NCBI GenBank assembly: GCA_003478355.1
Contig: QUFC01000002.1
Span: 62,001-126,000 of the forward strand
From: Lachnospiraceae bacterium AM48-27BH
Lineage (GTDB): Bacteria > Bacillota > Clostridia > Lachnospirales > Lachnospiraceae
Length of the DNA: 64,000 bases
Direction: 5' to 3'
Shown here: positions 27,937-37,389 of the stretch, one piece after another
Position numbering within the stretch: position 1 is the stretch's first letter
Layout of the letters: each line of letters starts with the position of its first letter
Notes under the pieces: model-generated
Database searches by the model: none
What the model saw: only the letters and a program-made list of their open reading frames with translations
Told to the model about the DNA's origin: nothing
Translations under genes and position numbers: made by a program

Positions 27937-30593
27937 TCACACATTTTCATCCTTTAAGACTTCTACAATAATGTCCCTGCGGATTCTTCTGGAAGCCGCC
28001 CTGTAAATCCCACTGATGACCATTAACACCAGAACAATATAGGCTGCCAGCCTAATAACGGAAATACCTGAATGAACTCCATGAAAGTCACATCCTGCAT
28101 CCACATCAAAACTGCGGCGATCAAAAACAGGATCGGCAATCCAATGACCAAAGGCTTTCCTCCAAGGAAGAACCCTTCTATATGCAGTAAACGGTCAAGA
28201 CCTTTTCTATCCAACCCCACAGAACGCAGCATGGCAAATTCCTTTCTTCTCTGATACAGACTGTTCAGGATCGCCACTGCTGCCGATGAGATTCCAATGA
28301 TACCAAATAGTGCAGTCAAACTGTAAACGATCAGCATGGTCGCATCGGTCAGCCGCTCTCTGTCCAAAGCGCGCTGTGTCTTGCTGGAGGTATAGAAATC
28401 ACTCGTCCCCAGATAAGTACCACAGATATGCTCTGCCTGCGCCTGTACTTCGGCATCCAGCCCATCTTCCACGAGAAGATTCATGTAAGTCCTGTAATTG
28501 TAAACTGCACGATCCTCTCCGAAATTCTGGATAATCTCATAGTATTGATCCATCGGCACCAGAATGGGCAATGTATAAAAGGCCATATTACGCCCAATCT
28601 CCGGCATTTCAGAAAGTGCAGATGACACCGTCACATCAAAACGGTAATCCCCCTGAATGGAGTCCAGGAACTTCTCTGTTACTTCTAAAGACTGACCTTC
28701 TTTGAGTTTTAGATATGGGACCATATCTTTTTTGGCTTCATAACCTCTGGAGTCAGGATTTTTCACAACAGAATTGACAATGAGCGCAGCACCCTGTTCA
28801 GAATAAGGCACCCCTGACTGCATGAGATAATCTTCATAGGCATCCTGTTCCAAACCGATCAATACACATGGGATACGGTAGCGGCCATCGCGCTTTGCTA
28901 CATACTCACCAGCCGCTTTTGTGCCAAATCCTCCAGAGGACAGAAATTCTTCCGACAGCTCACTTTCTGAAACCCAGATCGCACAGTTCGCCATCGTATA
29001 GGTGGCCTGTTCCTCTATGTGAGGCAGCAGCTTCAATTCCTCCATAAGCGCTGGCTCTATTTTCTGACCAGACTCCATTGTAAGATTGACATTAAAGTGG
29101 CTGTCCTGTTCTGCTTTTGTATTGTTAATATCTGAAACGGAAAAAACAGCCAGAAAACTGAACATCAAAAGCATACACAGACTCAGCGTTACCGTACAGG
29201 TACGAAACAGCCTCTTATTAGCCGTCATGGAGTTTGCAGAAATATTTCCAAGGAATCCAAAGCACTTTTTCAGGATCGGATGCTTTGCTGATTTTTTCAA
29301 AGAAGGATTGCTCCAGCTTTCTTTGACCGCTTCAATCGGGCGAAGTTTTCCCATCTGCCGGGCAGGACCAGAAGCAGCCAGGCGAACCGTCAGGAACGAG
29401 AGAATCACGGAAACCACTGCGACCCACGGGGAAAAGGAAGCTGTTATCCGGCTCCCGGTCACTTCTTGCGTCAGGTCAGAGTATGCTGCCAATACGCCAT
29501 AGGAAAAAAGGTATCCAAGTCCCACAGAAACCAGAATGGGAAGCACAGACAGCCAGCGCGCCTCATATACGATCATCATGCGGATCTGCCTAGGCGTCAT
29601 TCCAATGGATTTTAAGATTCCCAGCTCCTTTACCTTGCGTTTCGCAGAAATAGAAAAAGCGCCCCGAATGATATAGGCAAATACCGCCATAGATGCTGCC
29701 ATGACCAAACCGAGCGCAAGCGCAAGTTTGGGAAGGTCACTGCTTAGGAAATGCCCCGGCGCATAAATTCCATACATCCCAAGCAGGGCTGTGTGGTAAC
29801 GGAAGGGATAGTCACCAAATTCATCCGGCTGCAAGCCAATGTCCTCTGCTATCTGCGGGATGATTTCATAGACTTTTCGCGGCTGCGTCACTTGAAGATA
29901 AGCAACGATCCCCGTGTCCTCCGATAATGCGGCCGTGTCCAGCCACCCATACGCAGGGTAGCCATTGTATGCGCTGGAAACAGTCATATCAATCTCACCA
30001 ACGATGGTGTACTGCACTTTTTCTGTTTTCACAAATTCTTCCCCGCTTTGAATGGGGGAAAGAAAATCCACAGTTGTATTTCCAATCCTGCGTTCGCCCA
30101 AATCCAGGTTCAGCCGGTCTCCAATCTCAACAGATGGATTCTGCTCAAAAAAGCTTTTTCCAACCACAATCTCTCCCGGCGCCTGGGGAACCCGTCCGCG
30201 CAGGATCAGATTCTTTTCCCGCATACCGCCCCAATAGGCTCCATCACAGTTTTGGATCAAAAGATAGGGCAGGCCGGATGCAGCTGGCAATAAGGCGGTC
30301 TGATTATCTCCTTTTACCATGATGGTCTGGATATTTTCGTTATTCTGAATCAAATCCAGCTGGCCGGCATGAATCTCCAAAAGCTGTGCATCCCAATCAC
30401 CGTAGGCTGCGATCTCCTGCTGCACACTTTGATTCCAATAGCTTTGGACGAATGTGCATAACGAACACAAAAAAGTTGATGCGATCAATATGGCTACCAT
30501 GATAGAAATGGATGTACGCCGGTTTGCTTTCATATTCTGTTTCGCCAGCCGCTTTACAATCCGGCTGGTATCATTTTCAAATGGTAATGTCAT
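27937..30593 (-). pseudogene. FtsX/MacB-type ABC permease with a frameshift near its C-terminus
   Basis: The protein starts MTLPFENDTSRIVKRLA with GGAG 11 bases upstream. It has the double extracellular-domain layout with 'LGILKSIGMTPRQIRMM' and 'FAMLRSVGLDRKGLDRLL'. The first frame stops at 28023, inside the last membrane segment. From about base 28054 another frame continues with RLAAYIVLVLMVISGIYRA and a basic tail, ending at 27937, exactly as expected for the family. One T seems missing in 'ttattagg'. The full protein would be about 885 residues. It has its own copy of the promoter box. Confidence 0.82.
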
Positions 30594-30616
30594 AGTCCTT
30601 CACTCCTTTCGCTATC

Positions 30617-30650
30617 ATCCTAACCCCCAAATGTTGCAGAAATAACCCAA
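30617..30650 (-). promoter_or_regulatory. Response-regulator-type promoter box 3
   Basis: The minus strand reads ATTTCTGCAACATTTGGGGG, then TAGGAT (30622-30617) exactly 6 bases after ACATTT. An additional ACATTT lies 9 bases further upstream. The box precedes the permease starting at 30593. Confidence 0.65.
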
Positions 30651-30702
30651 ATGTTCAACAGTTTGAGAGTGAATTGCTTCCACTTTAGGATATTTCTATT
30701 GC

Positions 30703-33122
30703 TTAATCTATCTCTCTCAACTGCTGCACAATAGACTTTTTCTCCAAAAGATGGATCAGAGCGGCAGCAATTAAAACAGGAAGCAAAATTGCCACTATCA
30801 TATATCCAGCAAAATGTACTGCTGGGAAATGCCACACCCAAGTATCGTCGCCAACATAATTCAGATAGCGAACAATTCCATAACCGACCGCAGTTCCAAT
30901 TAGGACAGTGATACAAATGTTCCAAAAAGCCAGCAAGATGCCTTCACACTGTACTGTCTGCCGTAACTGCTTTTTCGCCATACCAACAGAGCGCAGAACA
31001 GAAAATTCGTGTTTGCGGGAGAGTGTCGTAGCAATCAGTGTATTTACCAGATTGATAACTGCAAACAGCATGATGAATCCACACAGCCCCCATATCACAA
31101 GGCTGGTGCGTTGATACATAGCCTCGCTGTCTTGATAGTAGTCATAGAAAGATTCCATTGTTACCATCGGTGTGGTATCAAGCAGATCATTCATAGTTTT
31201 CCGAAGGGCTGGCTCTTGTGAAAGGTCATCCATACGAACCAGCAACTGACTGTTGAAGTTAAAGCCAGATGGCATCATTTGATTCATTAGTTCTTCTGGC
31301 AGTAGGAAAAATCCTGTTTTTCCAAAAAGTTTACCTCCACCATCATCTTCAAAGATACCATCGCTGATTTCTCCAGCAATTCTAAACTCTGTCTCCTGCT
31401 CCCGTATCCCATCAAACCAGCGGAACTTCACCGTATCTCCAACATGAAATGTCCAGTCGTAGATGTAGTCTGCATATTCATTTCGCAACACCAGAATCTC
31501 ATGGTTTTCAGACATAGTTGAATAATCAGCCGTGCCAGTCACCAAATATTTTTCCAAGAGGGCCTGCTGATCTGGTGTGAATGGGGTAATATTTTCTTTT
31601 TTAGTCACTCCGTTGTATTCAAATTTTGCCTCTAATGTTTTATATTCCGAAACTTCTGCAACCCCCTCCATCTGCGCAATGGTCTGTATCAAATCTTCAT
31701 TCAAAGGATTCTTTAACTGGACTCCAGTTTGTCCATGCGGGTCATTCTTGATCGCATTTCGGGAAAGCTCAACTTCAAATTCTCCATATTCTAAAAGCCC
31801 ATGTCTTGCAAGGCGCTCCATATCCAGAGAAGAAAGGAGTGTTGTTCCGCCCATAAACATGATTCCTGCAATACCTAACGAAAGAACAGTTACAATCCAC
31901 TTTTTCCGGTTGCGGGAACTTCCCATAATAGCCAATGAAAAAGGGGTGATTTTCCGATGTAGTTTCTTTGAAACAGCAGGAAAACTCTCATATCCGGTGT
32001 TTTTTGCTGCCTCGATCGGTGAAATGCTGCCTGCAATTTTGCAGGCTTGCTCATAGCCAGCCATATCATGCCATAGACAAGAAGGAAAATTACAATACTG
32101 GTTATTGCGGTATTACCCCAGCTCCATCCGTTTGGCTTGAACAGAAAGGCTGCAATCCCACCGATTACCAGCCCCAAAGCTGTACCATAAACACAGAAAA
32201 TCCTGCCTTGTACCCGAAGAATTTTCTTAATCTGTTTTGCAGTTGTTCCCATTGTACGCAACTGCCCAAATTCCCGCACCTGATTATGCACATAAATATA
32301 GAAAATACTGTAAATCACCAAATAACTAACAAAAAGTACAGCAAAAGAAAAGATCATAACAATCTGAATATCTTCCCAATTCGGCTCCAGAGAGGAAAGA
32401 AAACCATCGTTCGGATCAGAATTTTGCGCTGGAATACCATAGTCAGCTTCAATCTGCTTGGTCATGGCTTCAAATACCTGCTTGGACATTTCATCCGCAT
32501 GAGCAAATTGAACAGCCAGCGCTGTTACAGAATGCTGGAATTGGCTTCCCGCTTCTGTATATTGTTTGGAACAGAAAAGGGAGTAGACCCGTTCTGTGGA
32601 ACCACTGTCTGTAAGGCCTACCACAGTAAAGTTTTCCGTATTTCCATCATAAAACGGGATTGTGATTGTTACCCCCAACTCCACCGGAAGCCCCAGTTGC
32701 TCCAAATATGCCTTATCCACAGCTACATCATAAAGGTCTATGGGATACTGTCCTTCCACAATTTCATCCATAACGATTTGGCTGTTATTTTGCTCGATAT
32801 AGACAGGGATCACCAGATAGTTTTCAATCTGCGTATTGGCCGCCTGCATATATATCTTTGAATCCGAAATTCTTTCATCATGCCGCAGGGTCTGCATCTG
32901 TTCATCGTTCAGATTGTGATATAACATCTGACTTGACACAAGCAATTCTCGTTTTGCTTCGGTTTCCATCCCAATCACAGCCAAAGCAAAGCCAGACAGC
33001 AAGGCAACTGCCAACGCGATGGTCAAAACAGATAAAAATGTTTTAACCCGGCTTTGACTGATACTGTGCTTGGCATACTTTTTGACAATCCGGCTAGTAT
33101 CATTTTCAAATGGTAATGTCAT
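30703..33122 (-). pseudogene. FtsX/MacB-type ABC permease with one frameshift
   Basis: The first part starts MTLPFENDTSRIVKKYA (ATG 33122, AAGGAG 9 bases upstream) and reads through 'FGQLRTMGTTAKQIKKIL' to S-K-P-A-K near base 32040. A second frame then continues IAGSISPIEAAKNTGYE to the stop at 30703, with 'FSVLRSVGMAKKQLR' and three C-terminal membrane segments. One A seems missing from a run at 32037-32040. The restored length of about 806 residues matches the paralogues. It is monocistronic, with its own promoter box. Confidence 0.85.
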
Positions 33123-33145
33123 AGTCATCCACTCCTTTCACTGTC

Positions 33146-33178
33146 ATCCTAACCCCCAAATGTTGCAGAAATATCCCA
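33146..33178 (-). promoter_or_regulatory. Response-regulator-type promoter box 4
   Basis: The minus strand reads ATTTCTGCAACATTTGGGGG, then TAGGAT (33151-33146) 6 bases after ACATTT. It is near-identical to box 3. The TGAATTG/CAATTCA element lies at 33199-33226. Confidence 0.65.
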
Positions 33179-33223
33179 AAGGCTCAACAGTTTAAGGGTG
33201 AATTGCTTCAATTTTAGGACAAT

Positions 33224-33484
33224 TCATTTTCGTGTGTCTTTTTTATAAAGCCAGATAGATATAAGCAAAACCATTGCTAACTGAATTACAACAAAAAACA
33301 GCGTCAGCCAAACGCTCTCATAATAAAAAATATCTGTCCAGAAGATCACCAGATCTACCAGAGCCACCACACCAGCCGACCATCTAATTTTTCTTGGAAA
33401 GAAGTGCCGGAGCAGCAGCACAACAACAACCGGCGGGATCAGCAAGCAAGCTGCATTGATGAGTAATGTCTTTGTGATTTCCAT
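33224..33484 (-). CDS. Small membrane protein of the permease cluster
   Basis: This 86-residue protein has three hydrophobic segments (about 5-25, 35-50 and 55-78) and a short basic tail (YKKDTRK). GGAGGTGG precedes the ATG. I do not recognise a family. Its position, between the two-component genes and the permeases and under the same promoter box, suggests an accessory or immunity-type membrane subunit. The hairpin element at 33199-33226 overlaps its stop codon. Confidence 0.7.
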   Translation of the reverse strand: MEITKTLLINAACLLIPPVVVVLLLRHFFPRKIRWSAGVVALVDLVIFWTDIFYYESVWLTLFFVVIQLAMVLLISIWLYKKDTRK

Positions 33485-33516
33485 AAGGCCACCTCCAAAT
33501 TCATGATGTTGCTGTC

Positions 33517-33549
33517 AGCATAAATCCCAAATGTTGCAGAATTGTCCTA
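33517..33549 (-). promoter_or_regulatory. Response-regulator-type promoter box 5
   Basis: The minus strand reads ACAATTCTGCAACATTTGGG, then TATGCT (33522-33517) 6 bases after ACATTT. It precedes the small membrane protein gene. Confidence 0.65.
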
Positions 33550-33580
33550 AAATCCATTGTCCTCTAAAAATTTTTCAAAA

Positions 33581-33606
33581 AGGCAGCCTGCCAAAACAGA
33601 CTGCCT
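33581..33606 (-). terminator. Terminator after the second histidine kinase
   Basis: A 9-bp stem with one G-U pair (33581-33589 with 33598-33606) is followed on the minus strand by TTTTTGAAAAATTTTT. Confidence 0.75.
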
Positions 33607-33611
33607 CAGAA

Positions 33612-34643
33612 TTATTTTATGGGCAGGAACACGGAAAAAGTTGATCCTTCCCCAACTTTAGACTCGACGGTAATATAGCCCCCCTGCATGGTAATGATCT
33701 CACGGGCAAGGTATAAGCCGATTCCGACCCCATCTATATCATGCACCGCTTCATCCCGATAGAAGCGTTTGAAGATCGTGCCCTGAGAATGCTCCGGGAT
33801 GCCTCTGCCTGTATCCGTCACATCTATCCTCAAATACATTTCCCAATCCCGTACCCTCACCTGGATGCTGCCACCGGCAGAGGTGTACTTTACCGCATTA
33901 TCCAGAATGTTAAACAATGCTTCGGAAGTCCAACGGCTGTCATGAGATATTGTCAGATCAGATGGGCAGTCCACCGACAGACTGATCTCTTTTTGTTCCA
34001 TTGGCGCCAGAACACCATTGATGGCGCTCACCAGCGTATCCCCGATCACAGCATCCTGTTTCTCCAGCGTAATGACACCCGTTTCCAGACGGGAAGTTTT
34101 CACCATTCCCTGAATAAGAAAATCCAGTTTATCCAGCTGTGTGCCTGTGGCCTGCAAAAACTCCTTGCGCTTTTCTTCTGTCAATGGCCGTGTCAGCATG
34201 GTGTCGTTGAGCAGCTTCAAATTAGCGATGGGAGTTTTGGTCTGGTGGGAAATATCTGATACCAGGGATTGCAGTTCTTCCTTTTCTCCCTCTGCCGTAT
34301 GTCTGGTTTTCTGCATCACATTATAGAGCCGTTCCAGACGGTGGCTGATCCGGGACAACAGTGTTTCCGCTTCATAATCTACCTGGGGCCGGTCTGTACT
34401 GTCCATCATGTGATCCAATGTCTGGCACAAACCATCGGTGAACAGAGAAAGTTTCTTTTGAAAATAGTGCAGAAAAACCATGCCCCAAATGTAAAATGCA
34501 GCTGTCAAAATAATGCCGCAGATGACAACACGCACATCTTTCGTCAACAGGAAAAAAATCAACAGCAGCAAAGCGGCAGTGAGCAGAGTCCCCGCCACAA
34601 TTTTTCTCAAAAATGCCCTGACAGATAAATTTTGCAGTTTCAT
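33612..34643 (-). CDS. Sensor histidine kinase of the second two-component system
   Basis: This 343-residue kinase has two N-terminal membrane helices (about 15-35 and 38-58) and a very short extracellular loop, again the intramembrane-sensing type. A linker leads to the H-box VSDISHQTKTPIANLKLL (His near residue 133). N (LFNILDNAVKY), G1 (VTDTGRGIP) and G2 (GVGIGLYL) boxes follow. Its ATG overlaps the regulator stop. It probably reports flux through the adjacent FtsX-type pumps. Confidence 0.92.
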   Translation of the reverse strand: MKLQNLSVRAFLRKIVAGTLLTAALLLLIFFLLTKDVRVVICGIILTAAFYIWGMVFLHYFQKKLSLFTDGLCQTLDHMMDSTDRPQVDYEAETLLSRISHRLERLYNVMQKTRHTAEGEKEELQSLVSDISHQTKTPIANLKLLNDTMLTRPLTEEKRKEFLQATGTQLDKLDFLIQGMVKTSRLETGVITLEKQDAVIGDTLVSAINGVLAPMEQKEISLSVDCPSDLTISHDSRWTSEALFNILDNAVKYTSAGGSIQVRVRDWEMYLRIDVTDTGRGIPEHSQGTIFKRFYRDEAVHDIDGVGIGLYLAREIITMQGGYITVESKVGEGSTFSVFLPIK

Positions 34644-35329
34644 CGAGGCTCACCGCCGATCCACTGATAGCCCATTCCATAAGCTGTCTTAATATATTTC
34701 CTCTCGTCTGTTTCGATTTTTTTGCGGATACGGCTGATGATCGTCGTTAGAGTATGCTCATCCACAAAGTCTCCATCAATGTCCCACAGCTTCTCTAAAA
34801 TCTGCCGCTTGGTCAGAATAATCCGGGGGTTCTTTACGAACAGGAACAGGGTGCGGTATTCCTTCGGTGTAAAGTCCAGGGATTCTCCGGCAAGGGACGC
34901 ACTTTGTTCGGAGAAGTCGATTTTCAGAAAGCCATCATCAAACAGATCATGCCGGGGTGTCCGCAGTTCCAGATTTGCAAAAACCGCCGCTACTTTTTTG
35001 CAAAGCACCGTCACAGAAAATGGTTTGGTCACATAATCCGCGCCGCCGACTTCATAGCCCTTGAGCATATCGCTCTCCTTATCATTGGCTGTGATAAAGA
35101 TGATATAGGTATGCTGACCACGATTCCGGATTTCTTCACACAGATCCAGTCCGCTGCCATCGGGGAGGTTAATATCCAACAGTGCCACATCAAATTCATT
35201 TTCCCGCAGCTTCCTTACCGCACTGTCAAAATTAAAAACCGAAATGACCTCATATCCATCAGAGGTCAGATTGTATGCCAATGTCCGATTCAAAAGCTGA
35301 TCGTCCTCTACAATTAAAATCTTCTTCAA
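34640..35329 (-). CDS. OmpR-family response regulator of the second two-component system
   Basis: The receiver domain has VEDD, the phospho-acceptor Asp in VALLDINLPDGSG and Lys in YVTKPFS. The winged helix follows with FTPKEYRTLFLF, ISRIRKKIETD and YGMGYQWIGG. The start is uncertain. ATG 35362 lies only about 7 bases after the -10 of promoter box 6 and would be leaderless. TTG 35329 has AAAGGAA 9 bases upstream and gives the usual L/M-K-K-I-L-I-V-E-D-D beginning (229 residues), so I prefer it. It likely binds the shared box at six promoters, including its own. Confidence 0.9.
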   Translation of the reverse strand: MKKILIVEDDQLLNRTLAYNLTSDGYEVISVFNFDSAVRKLRENEFDVALLDINLPDGSGLDLCEEIRNRGQHTYIIFITANDKESDMLKGYEVGGADYVTKPFSVTVLCKKVAAVFANLELRTPRHDLFDDGFLKIDFSEQSASLAGESLDFTPKEYRTLFLFVKNPRIILTKRQILEKLWDIDGDFVDEHTLTTIISRIRKKIETDERKYIKTAYGMGYQWIGGEPR

Positions 35330-35368
35330 AGCCTTCACTTCCTTTCCCAATTTTCCGATCATACTGAT

Positions 35369-35400
35369 ATTCTAAACATTAAATGTTACAGAAATGTCCC
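35369..35400 (-). promoter_or_regulatory. Response-regulator-type promoter box 6 (autoregulatory)
   Basis: The minus strand reads ACATTTCTGTAACATTTAA, a perfect ACATTT direct repeat with 11-base period, then TAGAAT (35374-35369) 6 bases after the second ACATTT. It precedes the response regulator gene. Confidence 0.7.
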
Positions 35401-35501
35401 AGCCAAATATTTTTCTTTTTTAATTATAGGATAGCCTACTTTTCTGCACAAGAATAAAAATACAAATACATACAATGGCTTTTTGCCATGTTGAACACAT
35501 T

Positions 35502-35537
35502 AAAAACACCGCCGCAAACTATACGATTGCGGCGGTG
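35502..35537 (-). terminator. Terminator of winged-helix copy 4
   Basis: CACCGCCGCAA (35507-35517) pairs with TTGCGGCGGTG (35527-35537). TTTTT follows on the minus strand. Confidence 0.85.
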
Positions 35538-35600
35538 CTGACTATATATTAAATCTTTTTGTAGTTACATAGGTATGTGCAGTTGAATTAAAAAATCCCA

Positions 35601-36035
35601 CTATTCTGCCATACCCTGCGGAACTTCAAATTTGTATCCACTCCCCAGAACAGTACGAATATAGCCCGCTTTCGGCATATCCGGAGTTAGTTTTCTGCGA
35701 ATCTGACCAATGACGCTGGCAACGGCTGTTCCGCAGTTTTCACCATCCGCATTCCACACAGCCTCATAGATCTGGCTGGCAGAAAATACCCAGGATGGGT
35801 GGTTTGCCAAATATACCAATGTTGCAAATTCCCGATGGGTCATAGAAATCAACTCACCGTTTCGATGTACCGTTCTCTCCTTCAGGCGAAGCTCCAAGCC
35901 TGGAAAAACAAGAATATTACGAGGGTGGGATGACACAATATGGTCAAATTCTGGCTCAGCCGCAATAATCTCCATAATTCTGCTAAGTATATATTCTTCA
36001 TGGTCTGTTACCGACAGTACAAAAATTTTTCCCAT
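35601..36035 (-). CDS. Orphan OmpR/PhoB-type winged-helix protein, copy 4
   Basis: This 144-residue protein is almost identical to copy 3 (about 137 of 144 residues, differences mainly in EPEFDH, HPRNIL and YEAVWNAD). It has no receiver domain; winged-helix motifs MTHREFATLVYLANHPS and YIRTVLGSGYKF are intact. It lies 59 bases after the lipoprotein gene at the end of the ABC-2 cassette, so a fourth transporter module ends with this protein type. A strong terminator follows. Confidence 0.85.
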   Translation of the reverse strand: MGKIFVLSVTDHEEYILSRIMEIIAAEPEFDHIVSSHPRNILVFPGLELRLKERTVHRNGELISMTHREFATLVYLANHPSWVFSASQIYEAVWNADGENCGTAVASVIGQIRRKLTPDMPKAGYIRTVLGSGYKFEVPQGMAE

Positions 36036-36094
36036 ATATCCCTCCCTTGAACATACATAATATACAATGACTTAATTTTCCTATTGCCTGAATG

Positions 36095-36556
36095 CTATTC
36101 AACATTCAATTCAATACTTCCCGTGAAATCCTCACATTCAATGCCGATATAGTTTCCGCCTTCAGGGAGTGTAATTGTATCGCTATATGTTCCGGTTGTT
36201 TCAAGCAAAGTGACTGCTTCATCAGATCCAGAAATCCAAAATACTTTTGCAGTTCCCTCCGTAACCTCCAAAGTGCAATCAATAGACAACTCCTTACCAG
36301 CTTCTCGCTTTATAGAAGTTCCCCCAAACAAATACTCTGTATCTGAAAAATTCTCATAGTCGGCTGTATAGCATCCGGTATAATCATCAATCCCTTTTTC
36401 TTTCGTGCCTTGTAAGGACGAATTTCCGGTAAGCGCTATGGAACCAGCAGACTGCACAATATTATTATACTGATCGAGAACTTCATCTTTTGTACAACCG
36501 GAAAGTATAGAGACACCACACAGTATCAGGCATAGTGATAGAACTATTTTCTTCAC
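36095..36556 (-). CDS. Small secreted lipoprotein of the ABC-2 cassette
   Basis: This protein of about 153 residues has a lipoprotein signal: a basic start (VKKIVLSLCLILCG) and lipobox LSGC, with Cys near residue 20. The mature part is rich in Ser, Thr and Glu, with a probable beta-sandwich end (YIGIECEDFTGSIELNVE). I chose GTG 36556 because GGAAGG lies 8 bases upstream; GTG 36565 is too close to it. It follows the permease almost without a gap. Lipoproteins in lantibiotic immunity operons (LanI-type) bind the peptide at the membrane; that role here is an inference. Confidence 0.8.
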   Translation of the reverse strand: MKKIVLSLCLILCGVSILSGCTKDEVLDQYNNIVQSAGSIALTGNSSLQGTKEKGIDDYTGCYTADYENFSDTEYLFGGTSIKREAGKELSIDCTLEVTEGTAKVFWISGSDEAVTLLETTGTYSDTITLPEGGNYIGIECEDFTGSIELNVE

Positions 36557-36561
36557 AGGTA

Positions 36562-37377
36562 TCACCTTCCTTTCCTGCGTACAGCACGCTTTCCTCTTCC
36601 CTTGGCCTTTGTCTGTTTACGGGCTTTCATTTCTTTTTTGTTGCTGGACATCACTAATAAAAGCACAGCCCAGAGAACCATGATGCCAACCCCAATGACC
36701 GCCAGCAAAGGGTTCGGGGCTGTGGTTGTTCCGGCATATTCACTCATGTCAAAGCCCACTAAAATCAGTGCAGCAGAAAACGGATAGATGCTGGCAAGAA
36801 TGCCGCCTTTGAAAAACATCATGCTGTATCCAAGGAAGAACGCCAGAATGGAACCTCCCAGATATGCCCCTCGGATCTGTCCAAAAATCAGGATTAGGGG
36901 CATACAGACCATATAGGTCGTCAGACCCGCTAACACGATCTGTGTACCGCCATGAAAAAATACTTCCGCTGTCAGTCCCGATAATCCAACCGCCAGTCCA
37001 GTGATTAGGGTAACGCCAACACTGTAAATTCCCAACAGAACCGTAAGAATACCAACCCAGAAGAGCTTGGCCCCTAACACGTCCGGCATAGAAACAGGAA
37101 TTGTCATGATGTTTTTCAGCGTATCATGGGTGGATTCTCTGTCAATCAGCCAGCTGCCGATCATCACCAGTGAAATCGGGAAAAACATCTGGGTATTGCC
37201 CCATACAACATTCGCAAAAAGCATGGGAAAATCATAGTTTGGATTTCGATACTCCGGCTCAACAATCAACTGGCTTCCATATTGCACCAACGGACAGAGT
37301 GCAAGCGCCACCAACCCCACCCAAAGGATCTGACACCGGCGCAGTTTCAGTAATTCCGATTTTAATAAATTCCACAT
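36562..37377 (-). CDS. ABC-2 type permease, lantibiotic-immunity-like (cassette 1)
   Basis: This 271-residue protein has six hydrophobic segments and the usual ABC-2 permease start (MWNLLKSELLKLRRCQILWV). The motif 'DRESTHDTLKNIMTIPVS' after the second segment is typical of the LanG/LanE-like permeases of lantibiotic immunity exporters. The tail is very basic (KARKQTKAKGRGKRAVRRK). I chose ATG 37377 over GTG 37383 by ribosome-site spacing. It pairs with the permease upstream. Confidence 0.87.
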   Translation of the reverse strand: MWNLLKSELLKLRRCQILWVGLVALALCPLVQYGSQLIVEPEYRNPNYDFPMLFANVVWGNTQMFFPISLVMIGSWLIDRESTHDTLKNIMTIPVSMPDVLGAKLFWVGILTVLLGIYSVGVTLITGLAVGLSGLTAEVFFHGGTQIVLAGLTTYMVCMPLILIFGQIRGAYLGGSILAFFLGYSMMFFKGGILASIYPFSAALILVGFDMSEYAGTTTAPNPLLAVIGVGIMVLWAVLLLVMSSNKKEMKARKQTKAKGRGKRAVRRKGR

Positions 37378-37389
37378 AATCACACCCCC

